The notes under the pieces are model-generated. The model was not told the DNA's origin and ran no database searches. It worked only from the letters and a program-made list of their open reading frames with translations. Shown here piece by piece: positions 49,590-59,237 of a stretch of 64,000 nt of DNA. Origin of the DNA: Paeniglutamicibacter psychrophenolicus (GTDB lineage: Bacteria > Actinomycetota > Actinomycetes > Actinomycetales > Micrococcaceae); assembly GCF_030812255.1 (NCBI RefSeq), contig NZ_JAUSSH010000005.1, positions 186,001-250,000 of the forward strand. The letters are read 5' to 3'. The translations under genes were made by a program, and so were the position numbers. The number at the start of each line of letters is the position of its first letter. Position 1 is the first letter of the stretch.

Positions 49590-51026
49590 TCATGGGTCCG
49601 TCCGGGGCCCCGGCGGTGATTCCGGGGTCCCAGGCAGGGGCGGCGCCATGGCTCGATACATCTGTCCGCCGGGGGTGGTGATCAGGATGGTATGCCGCCG
49701 TCCCCGGATGAGGTGTTCTTCCCAGCCCTCGGTCTCCTTCACCTGGTTGCAACAGACACATCGTCCATCCAGGTTGATCTCGGTGGTCTTCCCGCCCCTG
49801 CGCACCTGGTAGACGTGGTCGATGTGGCGAATCGGGGCATCGCAATATGGCGTCCTGCAGAATTGGTCGCGAATCTCGATGAGATCCCTGAGTTTGGGCG
49901 GAACACTGCGGGCTTCGGACTCCATGGCCAAGAGTTCGCCTGTCGTGGGCGCCGTATACACGCGGCGCATCCAGACGTCGACCTCGCTTTCTTCTTCCGA
50001 AGAAGTTCGGTCACCGGCAATGAGCCACCGGGCATGGGCAGCGGAGATGGTTCCGTAGCCATAGAGGTGCGCGGGTTCGCTGTCGCCTGCGAGGAGCGTG
50101 CGGTCGGTCATGTTCAGGTGCACCATCAGCGAGGGCCTCAGCCCGTTTGCGTGCCCGGTGATTCCCGAGACCAGTGCGTCGGCCATGGTCTGGTCGTCGG
50201 TGCGGCGATCCTCGCTGGAGCGGAGTTTGGAAGCCGCGGCCCGCAGCGCCTGCTTCACCGCAACGCCCTGCGCCGCGGTGAGAAGTGCGCTCATGCGCAT
50301 CATCCCATCGGGTGTCGGGGTCAGCGTCACGCGGCGCTTGACCATGGCATCTGCCTGCTTATTCATTTCGACCCGGCCGTCGTAGGCGAGGGCTTCCTTG
50401 TCGATGCGCGATGCCAGTTGCTTGGTGCCCACGCCTTCGAGGGCGCCTCGCTCCCCTGCCATATTCCGGTCGATTTGTCGGCGAACGTCGACATGCATGT
50501 CACTGGTCTTGCTCACCATAAGCATGGCGCGCTCTTCGGTGAGCTCACCGCGCTCCAGTGCGTTGAAGGTGTAGGGCATTTGCTCGATCATGGCCCGCGA
50601 GTAGTTCACGAAGCGGGGCCCCAGGTGTTGGGCCTCCTTGCGCGCCAAGGCGACTTCAGCGCCGGTGCCACGCGCCGGGTTCTGCTGGTAAATGCCTTCT
50701 TCACGGTGCCGGGCAATGATGTCCTGTTCCAGGGCATATGCTTCCTTGGCCTGGGCCGCACAGAGGGCGGCTTTCGCGCGCTCCATCGCTGAGATCCGAG
50801 CGCCCCGCACCTGCTCCCCCACGGTCTGAGGCAAGTGGGTCACGGCCTCGGTCATGCCGTTGATGAAATCGACGTAGCCGTCACCGGGCCCTTCCGCTGC
50901 GGAGCGCTGCCTGGGAGGCCTGCGCAGATCCGAGGGGATGTGGCGATGGCCAAGGAGGATTTCCCCGGCTTCCTCCACAGTGAGGGATCTCGGGTTCGAA
51001 TTGTATTCCTGGGAACCTTCGAACAT
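49590..51026 (-). CDS. DUF222 / HNH endonuclease domain protein
   Basis: A 478-residue protein of the actinobacterial 13E12-repeat type. The long helical DUF222 domain (roughly residues 60-350) precedes a C-terminal HNH nuclease module: CRTPYCDAPIRHIDHVYQVR followed by NLDGRCVCCNQVKE, with paired zinc cysteines. Such genes occur in many near-identical copies in Micrococcaceae and Mycobacteriaceae and are thought to be mobile or selfish; a biological role is not established. No flanking repeats are visible. The 137 bp before the lipoprotein gene hold nothing I recognise. Confidence 0.9.
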   Translation of the reverse strand: MFEGSQEYNSNPRSLTVEEAGEILLGHRHIPSDLRRPPRQRSAAEGPGDGYVDFINGMTEAVTHLPQTVGEQVRGARISAMERAKAALCAAQAKEAYALEQDIIARHREEGIYQQNPARGTGAEVALARKEAQHLGPRFVNYSRAMIEQMPYTFNALERGELTEERAMLMVSKTSDMHVDVRRQIDRNMAGERGALEGVGTKQLASRIDKEALAYDGRVEMNKQADAMVKRRVTLTPTPDGMMRMSALLTAAQGVAVKQALRAAASKLRSSEDRRTDDQTMADALVSGITGHANGLRPSLMVHLNMTDRTLLAGDSEPAHLYGYGTISAAHARWLIAGDRTSSEEESEVDVWMRRVYTAPTTGELLAMESEARSVPPKLRDLIEIRDQFCRTPYCDAPIRHIDHVYQVRRGGKTTEINLDGRCVCCNQVKETEGWEEHLIRGRRHTILITTPGGQMYRAMAPPLPGTPESPPGPRTDP

Positions 51027-51163
51027 ACTTACTATTCTACGCCCGGATCGCAGGTTTGTGAAGGCTTCGGCGAGCGCAAAACCTCATAAACGGCCTAGTC
51101 AAAGCGCGGTAAGAAAATACTTTCGAAAAATCTTGTTCGTGGGGGCTAATTGAACTTGATGCC

Positions 51164-51454
51164 CTAGGATTCGCAGGCCTTCTTGAACGCGTCTTTGTCC
51201 GTGATTGCGGGGGCTCCGGCGGCATCGGTATCGACCGCGGTGCGGATTTGTTCGGTGGAAGCCTTGGAACCGTGCTCGGCCGCCTTCTTCATGTTGGTGG
51301 CGCCGAGGTTTCCCGTATCCGCGTATCCGCTGCCGAAATGGATGCAGGCGGTGTTCCCCTGGTGGTCGTTCAGGCGAAAGTCTTCGGGCGACGGCCCGGA
51401 GCAGGCAGCGAGCATCATGGTGGCAGCGGCAAGAACCGGCAAGAGCTTCTTCAT
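51164..51454 (-). CDS. small lipoprotein
   Basis: A 96-residue protein with a lipoprotein signal peptide MKKLLPVLAAATMMLAACSG (lipobox LAAC, Cys18). The mature part carries a likely disulfide pair (TACIHF and KKACES) and no known domain. ATG 51454 follows AGGGGA. It probably sits on the outer face of the membrane; function unknown. It lies between the HNH gene and tam. Confidence 0.85.
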   Translation of the reverse strand: MKKLLPVLAAATMMLAACSGPSPEDFRLNDHQGNTACIHFGSGYADTGNLGATNMKKAAEHGSKASTEQIRTAVDTDAAGAPAITDKDAFKKACES

Positions 51455-51511
51455 GTCCCCTAGCCTAGGAGGGCGACATCCCAACTGGGAATCTGCTTGC
51501 CTTGGGGAAGG

Positions 51512-52300
51512 TTAGCGCTTGCGACCCAGCATGAAGATGCGCCGGAACGGGAACAAGGTGAGGGAGCCCCCGCGGGCGTCCGCGAAGGAGGGGTACGCCT
51601 GGGCAACCAAACGGGCATACTCGGCCTCGAACGCGGTCGCATCTGTTTCCGAAAGCCTGGCAAGCACCGGACGCAGGGCCGTCCCGCGCACCCATTCCAG
51701 GACCGGGTCCGGCCCGCTGAGGATCTGCCCGTACGTCGTTTCCCAGACATCGGATTCGAATCCCGCCGCCAGCAGGATCTTCAGGTAGTCAGCGGGCTCC
51801 CCCACCGCGCCGTCATGCCGCAGGACCCCGGCCAGCTGCGGGGCCCAGCGCTCCGAGTTGGCCAGCTCCCGCATCAAGGTGTGGGACGGGGAGCCGAAGT
51901 TGCCCGGCACCTGGGCCGCAAACCAAGCCCCGGGGGCCAAGGCCCCCAGCCACTTGGCGATGAGCTGCCGGTGTTCGGGGATCCATTGCAGCATCGCGTT
52001 GGAGACCAGCACGTCGGTGTCGGGGGCCGGCATCCAGGTGCTCGCATCCGTCATGGCGAAGGACAGGTTGTCCGCGTGCTGCTTGGCCCGCGCCTGCTCG
52101 ATCATTTCCTCCGAGGAGTCCAATCCGATCACCCGGGCGTCGGGCCAGCGCTCTGCCAGCGAATGGGTCAAGGGTCCCGGACCGCACCCCATGTCCACCA
52201 CGAGCTGCGGCGTCGCGGCGGTGATACGGGCCGTCAGATCGTAAAACGGACGGTCGCGATGGTCTGCAAACTGCACGTACTTGTTCGGGTCCCATTTCAT
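51512..52300 (-). CDS. tam: trans-aconitate 2-methyltransferase
   Basis: A 262-residue class I SAM-dependent methyltransferase. The start MKWDPNKYVQFADHRDRPF is typical of Tam. The SAM site VVDMGCGPGPLT, acidic residue in IGLDSSEEMI, and LVSNAMLQWIPEH follow. Tam methylates trans-aconitate, an inhibitor of aconitase formed by spontaneous isomerisation. It is divergent from the DUF3516 helicase gene (52 bp). Confidence 0.93.
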   Translation of the reverse strand: MKWDPNKYVQFADHRDRPFYDLTARITAATPQLVVDMGCGPGPLTHSLAERWPDARVIGLDSSEEMIEQARAKQHADNLSFAMTDASTWMPAPDTDVLVSNAMLQWIPEHRQLIAKWLGALAPGAWFAAQVPGNFGSPSHTLMRELANSERWAPQLAGVLRHDGAVGEPADYLKILLAAGFESDVWETTYGQILSGPDPVLEWVRGTALRPVLARLSETDATAFEAEYARLVAQAYPSFADARGGSLTLFPFRRIFMLGRKR

Positions 52301-52352
52301 AACCACAGCGTAAGCGGAAAGCCCCTCGTAAACCGATAGTCTTGGACACATC

Positions 52353-54884
52353 ATGAAACTTACCGAGTTGCTGCCCAACACTCCCCCACGCGGTGCCACC
52401 GCCGAATCGACCTACGAAGCCTTCGTGAAGTGGGTGGAGGACCGCGGCATCGGGCTTTACCCGGCACAGGACGAGGCCGTCATGGAATTCGTGGCCGGCA
52501 ACAACGTCATCCTCGCCACCCCCACGGGATCGGGCAAGTCACTGGTGGCCGTCGCCGCGCACTTCCACGCGCTGGCCCGCGGGGAGCGCAGCTACTACAC
52601 CGCCCCGATCAAGGCACTCGTCTCGGAAAAGTTCTTCGACCTCTGCAAGATCTTTGGCGCGGAGAACGTCGGCATGGTCACCGGCGATTCCTCGGTCAAC
52701 CAGGATGCCCCGATCATCTGCTGCACCGCCGAGATCCTTGCCAACATCGCCCTGCGCGAAGGCAAGAACGCGGACCTCGGCCCGGTGGTCATGGACGAGT
52801 TCCACTTCTACTCCGACCCGCAGCGCGGCTGGGCCTGGCAGGTTCCGCTGCTCGAGCTCCCGCAGGCGCAATTCCTGATCATGAGCGCCACTCTGGGCGA
52901 TGTCGGCCGCTTCGAGGACGAGCTGACGCTGCGCACCGGACGCGACACCACCACCGTGGCGCACGCCGAACGGCCCATCCCGCTGCACTACTACTACTCG
53001 CAGGACCCGGTGCAGGAAGCCATCGAGGAATTGCTCTCGACCAAGCAGGTGCCGATCTACGTGGTGCACTTCAGCCAGCTCGAGGCCATCGACCGGGCCA
53101 GCGGGCTGATGAGCATCAACGTGTGCACCCGCGAGGAAAAGGACCGGATCTCCGAGCTGATCGCCGGATTCAGGTTTGCGCCCGGCTTCGGCAAGACGCT
53201 GAACCGGCTGGTCCGCCACGGCATCGGCGTGCACCATGCGGGCATGCTGCCCAAGTACCGCCGTTTGGTGGAGCAGCTGGCCCAGGCCGGACTACTCAAG
53301 GTCATCTGCGGCACCGACACCCTGGGCGTGGGCATCAATGTGCCCATCCGCACCGTGCTGATCACCGCGCTGTCCAAGTACGACGGGGTGCGCACCCGCA
53401 TCCTGAACTCCCGCGAATTCCACCAGATCGCCGGACGCGCGGGCCGCGCGGGCTTCGACACCGCCGGAACCGTCGTGGTCCAGGCGCCCGAGCACTCCAT
53501 TGAGAACAAGAAGGCCATGGAGAAGGCGGTCGCGAAGTTCGGCGACGATTCCAAGAAGATCCGCCAGGTTGTCAAGAAGAAGCCGCCGCAGGGCTTCGTG
53601 ACCTGGGGAGAAAAGACCTACGAGCGGATCATCGCATCCACCCCCGAGACGCTGAACTCCTCGTTCGCGGTGACCCACTCGATCCTGCTGAACCTGCTGG
53701 CGCGCGAGGGCGATTCCTTCGCCGCCGCCCGACGGCTGCTCACCGAAAACCACGAACCGCCGGTACGGCAGCGTGCCCTGCAGCGCAAGGCGCTGGGCAT
53801 CCTTCGCGAGCTGCTGGCCACCGGGGTCGTCGAACGCCTCGAGCACCCCGACAAGCACGGGAACATGCTGGCCCTGACGGTGCACCTGCAGGAAAACTTC
53901 GCGCTGAACCAGCCGCTGTCCCCGTTCGCGCTGGCGGCCCTGGAGCTCTTCGACGCCGAGTCCCCCGGCTACGCGCTGGACGTGGTCTCGGTCATCGAGG
54001 CCACGCTGGAAAAGCCGCGCCAGGTGCTTTCGGCCCAGGAGAAAAAGGCCCGCGGCGAGGCGATTGCCGCAATGAAGGCCGAGGGCATGGAGTACAACGA
54101 CCGGATGGCCGCGCTCGAGGAGGTCACCTACCCGCAGCCGCTGGCCGAGATCCTCACCAATGCCTTCGAGCAGTACCGCGCCGGCGCCCCGTGGCTCGGC
54201 GACTTCGAGGTCGCCCCGAAGTCGGTGGTCCGCGACATGTACGAACGCGCCATGAGCTTCAGCGAGTACGTGCAGTTCTACTCGCTGGCCCGCTCCGAGG
54301 GCGTGCTGCTGCGCTACCTCACCGACGCCTACAAGGCGCTGCGCCAGACCGTCCCGCAGGACGCGCTGCGCGAGGACCTCGAGGACCTCATCGAATGGCT
54401 CGGGGAACTGATCCGCCAGATCGACTCGTCGCTGCTGGACGAATGGGAGGAACTGGCCAACGGGGTGCTGCACGAGCCCGACGCCGAGATCATCCCGCCG
54501 GCCCCCGAGCGCCTGACCTCCAACGCGCGGGCCTTCCGCGTGATGGTCCGCAACGAGATGTTCCGCCGCGTGAAGCTCTTCGCCGACGAGCAGGACTCCG
54601 CCCTGGGCGAGCTGGACGGGCATTCGGGCTTCGGCGCCGAGGCGTGGGCCGATGCCATGGACGCATACTTTGAGGAGCACGAGGACATCGACGACGGTCC
54701 CGGCGGCCGCGGCCCCAACCTGTTGCTGATCACCACCTCGAAGGACACCTGGACGGTGCGCCAGGTCTTCGCCGACCCGGCCAACCACCACGACTGGGGC
54801 ATCGACGCCACCGTCAACCTGGCGGACTCCGACGAGGCCGGGTACCCGGTCATCACGGTGACCAATGTGGGCCGCAAGGACTAG
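52353..54884 (+). CDS. Ski2/Mtr4-like DEAD/DEAH-box helicase (DUF3516)
   Basis: An 843-residue superfamily 2 helicase. Motif I ATPTGSGKS (55-63), motif II DEFH (148-151), motif III LIMSATL and motif VI HQIAGRAGRAG are clear, with a C-terminal DUF3516-type domain from about residue 400. The helicase core resembles RNA-processing Ski2-like enzymes; in actinobacteria the role is open, with RNA turnover or DNA repair both possible. A strong hairpin follows. Confidence 0.93.
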   Translation: MKLTELLPNTPPRGATAESTYEAFVKWVEDRGIGLYPAQDEAVMEFVAGNNVILATPTGSGKSLVAVAAHFHALARGERSYYTAPIKALVSEKFFDLCKIFGAENVGMVTGDSSVNQDAPIICCTAEILANIALREGKNADLGPVVMDEFHFYSDPQRGWAWQVPLLELPQAQFLIMSATLGDVGRFEDELTLRTGRDTTTVAHAERPIPLHYYYSQDPVQEAIEELLSTKQVPIYVVHFSQLEAIDRASGLMSINVCTREEKDRISELIAGFRFAPGFGKTLNRLVRHGIGVHHAGMLPKYRRLVEQLAQAGLLKVICGTDTLGVGINVPIRTVLITALSKYDGVRTRILNSREFHQIAGRAGRAGFDTAGTVVVQAPEHSIENKKAMEKAVAKFGDDSKKIRQVVKKKPPQGFVTWGEKTYERIIASTPETLNSSFAVTHSILLNLLAREGDSFAAARRLLTENHEPPVRQRALQRKALGILRELLATGVVERLEHPDKHGNMLALTVHLQENFALNQPLSPFALAALELFDAESPGYALDVVSVIEATLEKPRQVLSAQEKKARGEAIAAMKAEGMEYNDRMAALEEVTYPQPLAEILTNAFEQYRAGAPWLGDFEVAPKSVVRDMYERAMSFSEYVQFYSLARSEGVLLRYLTDAYKALRQTVPQDALREDLEDLIEWLGELIRQIDSSLLDEWEELANGVLHEPDAEIIPPAPERLTSNARAFRVMVRNEMFRRVKLFADEQDSALGELDGHSGFGAEAWADAMDAYFEEHEDIDDGPGGRGPNLLLITTSKDTWTVRQVFADPANHHDWGIDATVNLADSDEAGYPVITVTNVGRKD

Positions 54885-54897
54885 CACGCACCAAACA

Positions 54898-54939
54898 CAG
54901 GCGCCCGCCGGGAAGGATTTCCTTCCCGGCGGGCGCCTG
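54898..54939. terminator. 19-bp hairpin after the helicase gene
   Basis: A perfect 19-bp GC-rich stem with an ATTT loop (54898-54916 with 54921-54939) between convergent genes. No T-run follows. It probably terminates both transcripts. Confidence 0.85.
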
Positions 54940-54966
54940 CGGTGATTCCGGACCTCCCGGAGTTTC

Positions 54967-55821
54967 CTAGAATCCCAAGAGCTTGGTCAGCGGCTGGACC
55001 TGGTTGTGGGCCAGCAGCACGATCGGCACCACCAGCCCGGCCAGCGCGTAGATGGACACCGGGATGCACAACAGCCATTCGCGCACCGACCCTGCCCTGC
55101 CCAGCACGGGGATGGCGATCCGGCCGCCGGGCTTCCACACGTCCTTGAGCAGCGGCACGCGGCGGATGAAGCGCGGGGACTTGATCTTGATCGGCCAGAT
55201 CAGGTTGCAGCCGCCGACGGTGAGCATGTCCCCGGCGATGTGCACCGCGCAGCCCACGGCCACCGCCAGCACCAGCCAGTTCTGCTCGTCGGGCGAGAAC
55301 ACCGCCACGAAGATGCCGGCCGGAACCGAGACCAACCACGGCAGCTTCGCCATGGTGTCGGGAATGAACTTCAGCGCCTTCAGCGCAAAGGACACCAGCA
55401 GCACCGCCAACAGACCGGCGCCCGGGTAGATGATCCCGAAGCGGGAATTCTCCATGGTCCACAGCCCCAGCACCCAGGCCAGGACGGTGAACGCCGCGAT
55501 GCCCAGCAGCGAGTGCGTGCCGTTGCGGTGCCCTCCGGAGACCTCTCCGATGCCGGCGCAGATCGCGTTGGACACCGGCGGCAGCGAGTGCGCAATGGTG
55601 GCCCGGCGGTGGTCCGCATCGGGCAGCAGCGCCGCCCCCGCGCAGACCATCGCCCCCGCGACCCCGGCGATCGGGGTTTGCTCCAGCAGGCCGAATCCCA
55701 GCGGGATCGCGTCGGGCAGCCAGGTCAGCTTCTCGGAGAGACTCCCGGTGGGGAGCTTGAAATTCGTGGTCAACGCGATCCAGGCTGCTGCGCCGGTGGC
55801 CGCGTGGTGGCCGCCCATCAT
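54967..55821 (-). CDS. YdjM-like metal-dependent hydrolase (DUF457 membrane protein)
   Basis: A 284-residue membrane protein. The N-terminal GGHHAATGAAAWIAL, DADHRRATIAHSLPP and GGHRNGTHSLLG are the His/Asp motifs of the YdjM/LexA-regulated inner-membrane hydrolase family, and several helices follow. The biochemical activity is not established for the family. ATG 55821 was chosen because it gives the usual M(M)GGHH start with AAGGAC upstream; an ATG at 55887 would add 22 residues. Confidence 0.85.
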   Translation of the reverse strand: MMGGHHAATGAAAWIALTTNFKLPTGSLSEKLTWLPDAIPLGFGLLEQTPIAGVAGAMVCAGAALLPDADHRRATIAHSLPPVSNAICAGIGEVSGGHRNGTHSLLGIAAFTVLAWVLGLWTMENSRFGIIYPGAGLLAVLLVSFALKALKFIPDTMAKLPWLVSVPAGIFVAVFSPDEQNWLVLAVAVGCAVHIAGDMLTVGGCNLIWPIKIKSPRFIRRVPLLKDVWKPGGRIAIPVLGRAGSVREWLLCIPVSIYALAGLVVPIVLLAHNQVQPLTKLLGF

Positions 55822-55936
55822 ATTGCTTGGTGCCGTCCTTGCTTTGGTTCTTGCTTCTCGATCGCCCCCAACCTTAAGTGCTGCCACCCACGCGTTGGAT
55901 TCACGGCACGCATGGCCCGCCGGTAGGCTTGGTCAC

Positions 55937-56416
55937 ATGCCCCTGATTCGCCCCGCGGCGCCCGCCGACGCCCCCGCCATCCTTGAACTCATCCACGAAT
56001 TGGCGCTCTTCGAGCGCGAGCCCGACGCCGTGAAGAACTCCGAAGCGGACCTCGTCGCCCACCTCTTCGGGCCGGACCCGCAGGTGTACGCGCACGTGGT
56101 GGACCGGGACGGCACGGTGCTGGGCTTCGCCCTGTGGTTCCTGACGTATTCCACCTGGGAGGGAACGCACGGGATCCACCTCAAGGACCTCTACGTGCGC
56201 GAGTCGGCGCGGGGCGCCGGACACGGCAAGGCGCTGCTGGCCGAATTGGCACGCATTGCAGTGGCCCGCGGCTACCGGCGCGTGGAATGGAGCGTGCTGG
56301 ACTGGAATGCCCCGGCCATCGGCTTCTACGATTCGCTCGGCGCCGGTTCCATGGACGGCTGGACCGTGCGGCGCCTCGAAGGCGCAGCCCTGGCGGAACT
56401 GGGGGCAGGGGCATGA
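55937..56416 (+). CDS. GNAT acetyltransferase (diamine N-acetyltransferase-like)
   Basis: A 159-residue GNAT enzyme starting PLIRPAAPADAPAILELI. The acetyl-CoA loop lies in LYVRESARGAGHGKALLAEL, followed by VEWSVLDWNAPAIGFYDSLG. ALFEREPDAV and the LKDLYV...WNxPAIxFY pattern resemble spermidine/spermine N1-acetyltransferase-type proteins (amine substrates). The stop overlaps the start of the next hydrolase gene by 4 bp. Confidence 0.9.
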   Translation: MPLIRPAAPADAPAILELIHELALFEREPDAVKNSEADLVAHLFGPDPQVYAHVVDRDGTVLGFALWFLTYSTWEGTHGIHLKDLYVRESARGAGHGKALLAELARIAVARGYRRVEWSVLDWNAPAIGFYDSLGAGSMDGWTVRRLEGAALAELGAGA

Positions 56417-57690
56417 GCAACACCCACACCTTCCGCGGGATGAACACCACCGAGCACTACTTCCAGGTCCCGCTGGACCACGCCCGCCCGGCGGGCGAAA
56501 AGATCACGGTCTTTGCCCGCGAGATCTCCTCCACCGAGCACACCGATCCGGCCTCGCTGCCCTGGCTGCTCTTCCTGCAGGGCGGACCGGGCGGGAAGTC
56601 CCCGCGTCCGGCCTCGCTGTCCGGTTGGCTGGCGGAGGCGGCCAAGACCTTCCGCATCCTGCTGCTTGACCAGCGCGGAACCGGCCTGAGCACCCCGGCC
56701 AACCGCCAGTCCCTGCCGATGCGCGGGGACGCGGCGGCCCAGGCCGCCTACCTCACGCATTTCCGCGCCGATTCGATCGTGCGCGATGCCGAAGCCATCC
56801 GCAAGGACCTCGGGATCGAGAAGTGGAGCACCTTCGGGCAAAGCTACGGCGGCTTTTGCACGCTGACCTACCTGTCCCTGGCCCCGGCGGCATTGGAACG
56901 CTGCATCGTCACCGGCGGCCTGGCCTCGCTCACCGCGGACGCGGACACCGTGTACCGGGCGACCTACCGGCGGATGGCCGAGCGCAACGCGGAATACTTC
57001 GAGTGGTACCCGCAGGACCGCAAGGTCCTGCGCGAGATTGTCGCGCACCTGGCCCACACCGAGGAGCACCTGCCGGGCGGCCGGGCGCTGACCGTGCCGC
57101 TGGTGCAGATGCTCGGCCAGTTCCTGGGCGGCAACGCCCGGGTGCACTCGCTGCACCACGTCTTCGAGGCCGCCTTCATCGAGACCCCGGGCGGCAGGCG
57201 GCTCTCGGACACCTTCCTGGCCGCGGTCGCCGAACAGGCCGACCGCACCACCAACCCGCTTTACGCGCTGCTGCACGAGTCGATCTACGCGCAGGGCGCG
57301 GCCACCAACTGGTCCGCGCAGCGCGTGCTGGCCGAGTTCCCGGCTTTCTCCCCCGATGCCGAACTCCCGCTGCTGACCGGGGAAATGGTGTTCAGCTGGT
57401 ACTTCGAGGACGATGCGGTGCTGCGCCCGCTGGAGGAAACCGCCCGGATCCTGGCCGAGCACGAGGACTGGGGTCCGCTCTACGACCCCACGGTGCTGGC
57501 CGCCAACACCGTGCCGGTCGCAGCGGCCGTCTACGCCCACGACGTGTACGTGGACAGGGACCTGTCGCTTCAAACCGCCGCCGCGGTCGGCAACGTGCGG
57601 GTGTGGGAAACCGAGGAGTTCCACCACGACGGCATCGGCGACGAGGGCGCGATGATCTTCGCGAAGCTGCTGGAGCTGGGCAAGGACTAG
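56413..57690 (+). CDS. pip: alpha/beta hydrolase, proline iminopeptidase-like
   Basis: A 425-residue alpha/beta hydrolase of the S33 group. The oxyanion region LQGGPGGKSP (HGGPG-like, with Gln for His), LLDQRGTGLS, and the nucleophile elbow FGQSYGG (Ser144) are present; EEFHHDGI near the end offers the catalytic histidine. Proline iminopeptidases release N-terminal proline from peptides. It is translationally coupled to the GNAT gene (ATGA). Confidence 0.88.
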   Translation: MSNTHTFRGMNTTEHYFQVPLDHARPAGEKITVFAREISSTEHTDPASLPWLLFLQGGPGGKSPRPASLSGWLAEAAKTFRILLLDQRGTGLSTPANRQSLPMRGDAAAQAAYLTHFRADSIVRDAEAIRKDLGIEKWSTFGQSYGGFCTLTYLSLAPAALERCIVTGGLASLTADADTVYRATYRRMAERNAEYFEWYPQDRKVLREIVAHLAHTEEHLPGGRALTVPLVQMLGQFLGGNARVHSLHHVFEAAFIETPGGRRLSDTFLAAVAEQADRTTNPLYALLHESIYAQGAATNWSAQRVLAEFPAFSPDAELPLLTGEMVFSWYFEDDAVLRPLEETARILAEHEDWGPLYDPTVLAANTVPVAAAVYAHDVYVDRDLSLQTAAAVGNVRVWETEEFHHDGIGDEGAMIFAKLLELGKD

Positions 57691-57755
57691 GCCGCGTCAC
57701 ACTGCCGGTCGCAATCACGACGGGAACCGCTTCCGTGATAGGTATTGAAGTGCAA

Positions 57756-57859
57756 CCATCCGGAGCGGCCGAGAGACCTGGATCGATGACGCCGCAGCAA
57801 CCCGCCCCGCCGACGGGACCCCGTCGGGCCGGCAACGGTGCTACTGCCAGGACCGATGG
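57756..57859 (+). ncRNA. SAM-I (S-box) riboswitch
   Basis: P1 is CCATC (57756-57760) with GATGG (57855-57859). The S-box core follows: GAGCGGCCGAGAGACCTGGATCG, ATGACGCCGCAGCAACC, a GC hairpin with CCGACGG / CCGTCGG arms, and GGTGCTACTGCC before P1'. One consensus G is A (GAGAGA for GAGGGA). P1' runs into the GGAAAGTAGG ribosome-binding region 8-20 bases before the methyltransferase ATG, so control is probably at translation. Confidence 0.88.
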
Positions 57860-57876
57860 AAAGTAGGCAATTGCCC

Positions 57877-59106
57877 ATGTCCCTTAACACCAGCCACATC
57901 CGCACCACCCACGCCGGCTCGTTGCCGCGCACCGACGCGCTGCTGGCCGCCAACGAGGCCAGGGAACGCGACGGGGTCAGCGAGAAATTCCTCGAATTGC
58001 TCGAAACCTCGGTCACGGGCATCGTGGCCAGGCAGCGCGAGCTGGGCATCGACATCCCCAACGACGGCGAATTCGGGCACACCATGTCCTCCGCCGTCGA
58101 CTTCGGCGCCTGGTGGAACTACTCCTTCGCCCGCCTCGGCGGGCTGCAGGAAACCATCGTCGACCGCTGGGCCGAGACCACGGTCAACCGTTCGTCCCCC
58201 GGCAACGTGGTGCTCACCTCCTTCCCGGACCGCCGCGACCGCCGGGCCTTCGCCGAGGCGTACGCCGATCCGGCTTCCGGGATCCTCGCGCACCGCAAGG
58301 CGACCACGCAGCCGAAGGTCGTCGCGCCACTGACCTACATCGGGCACGACCTGGTCGCCTCGGACATCAGGAACCTGAAGACCGCCATGGCGGCCACGGG
58401 CACCGAGGAGGGCTTCCTCGCGGCGCTTTCCCCCGCTTCCTGCGCGCGGCTGGCCAACGACTTCTACGCCAGCGACGAGGAATACCTCTTCGCGGCCGCT
58501 GATGCCATGCGTGAGGAGTACAAGGCGATCCTCGATGCCGGGCTCATCTTGCAGATCGACGACCCGTCGCTGGCCGAGTCCTGGGACCAAATCAACCCGG
58601 AGCCGAGCCTGGAGGACTACCTGAAGTTCCTGGAGCTGCGCGTGGAGGCCACCAACCACGCGCTGCGCGGGCTGCCCGCCGAGCGGATCCGGCTGCACGT
58701 ATGCTGGGGCTCCTGGCACGGCCCGCACACCACCGATATCCCGTTCGCCGACATCCTGGACCCGGTGCTGCGCATCAACGCCAACATGGTCTCCTTCGAG
58801 GCCGGGAACGTGCGCCACGAGCACGAATGGCGCATCTGGGAGGACCGGGCACTGCCCGAGGGAAAGATCCTGGTCCCCGGCGTCGTCTCGCATGCCACCA
58901 ACGTGGTCGAGCACCCGGAGCTGGTCGCCGACCGCATCGAGCGCTTCGCGAACCTGGTCGGCCGCGAGAACGTGATCGCGTCCACCGACTGCGGCCTGGG
59001 CGGGCGCGTCCACCCGCAGATCGCCATGGCCAAGCTCGAGGCCCTTGGCGCCGGCGCGGCACTGGCCACCCAGCGCCTGTGGAAGGGTGCCGAGGTCATC
59101 GCCTGA
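57877..59106 (+). CDS. cobalamin-independent methionine synthase II-type protein (MetE C-domain-like)
   Basis: A 409-residue single-barrel protein of the MetE-C / YxjG type. IRTTHAGSLPR at the start, HVCWGSWHGPH (zinc-site His and Cys) and STDCGLGGR (zinc-site Cys) are the family motifs. It probably transfers a methyl group to homocysteine or a related thiol, but lacks the N-terminal folate domain of full MetE, so the donor is uncertain. The SAM-I riboswitch upstream ties it to methionine/SAM supply. ATG 57877 follows the riboswitch directly. A strong terminator follows. Confidence 0.9.
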   Translation: MSLNTSHIRTTHAGSLPRTDALLAANEARERDGVSEKFLELLETSVTGIVARQRELGIDIPNDGEFGHTMSSAVDFGAWWNYSFARLGGLQETIVDRWAETTVNRSSPGNVVLTSFPDRRDRRAFAEAYADPASGILAHRKATTQPKVVAPLTYIGHDLVASDIRNLKTAMAATGTEEGFLAALSPASCARLANDFYASDEEYLFAAADAMREEYKAILDAGLILQIDDPSLAESWDQINPEPSLEDYLKFLELRVEATNHALRGLPAERIRLHVCWGSWHGPHTTDIPFADILDPVLRINANMVSFEAGNVRHEHEWRIWEDRALPEGKILVPGVVSHATNVVEHPELVADRIERFANLVGRENVIASTDCGLGGRVHPQIAMAKLEALGAGAALATQRLWKGAEVIA

Positions 59107-59124
59107 TCCCGGGCACCACCACGG

Positions 59125-59158
59125 AAGCCGCCGCACGCACCAGCGTGCGGCGGCTTTT
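59125..59158 (+). terminator. terminator after the MetE-C-like gene
   Basis: A perfect 14-bp stem (59125-59138 with 59143-59156), loop ACCA, followed by T residues; it begins 18 bp past the stop codon. Confidence 0.9.
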
Positions 59159-59237
59159 GTCCGCGGGCAGGCCTCCCGCGGCCGGTGGCCGAATCGCTGC
59201 CGGACACCGCCAGCAGCCTGCTGGAGCCGGGGCTCCG

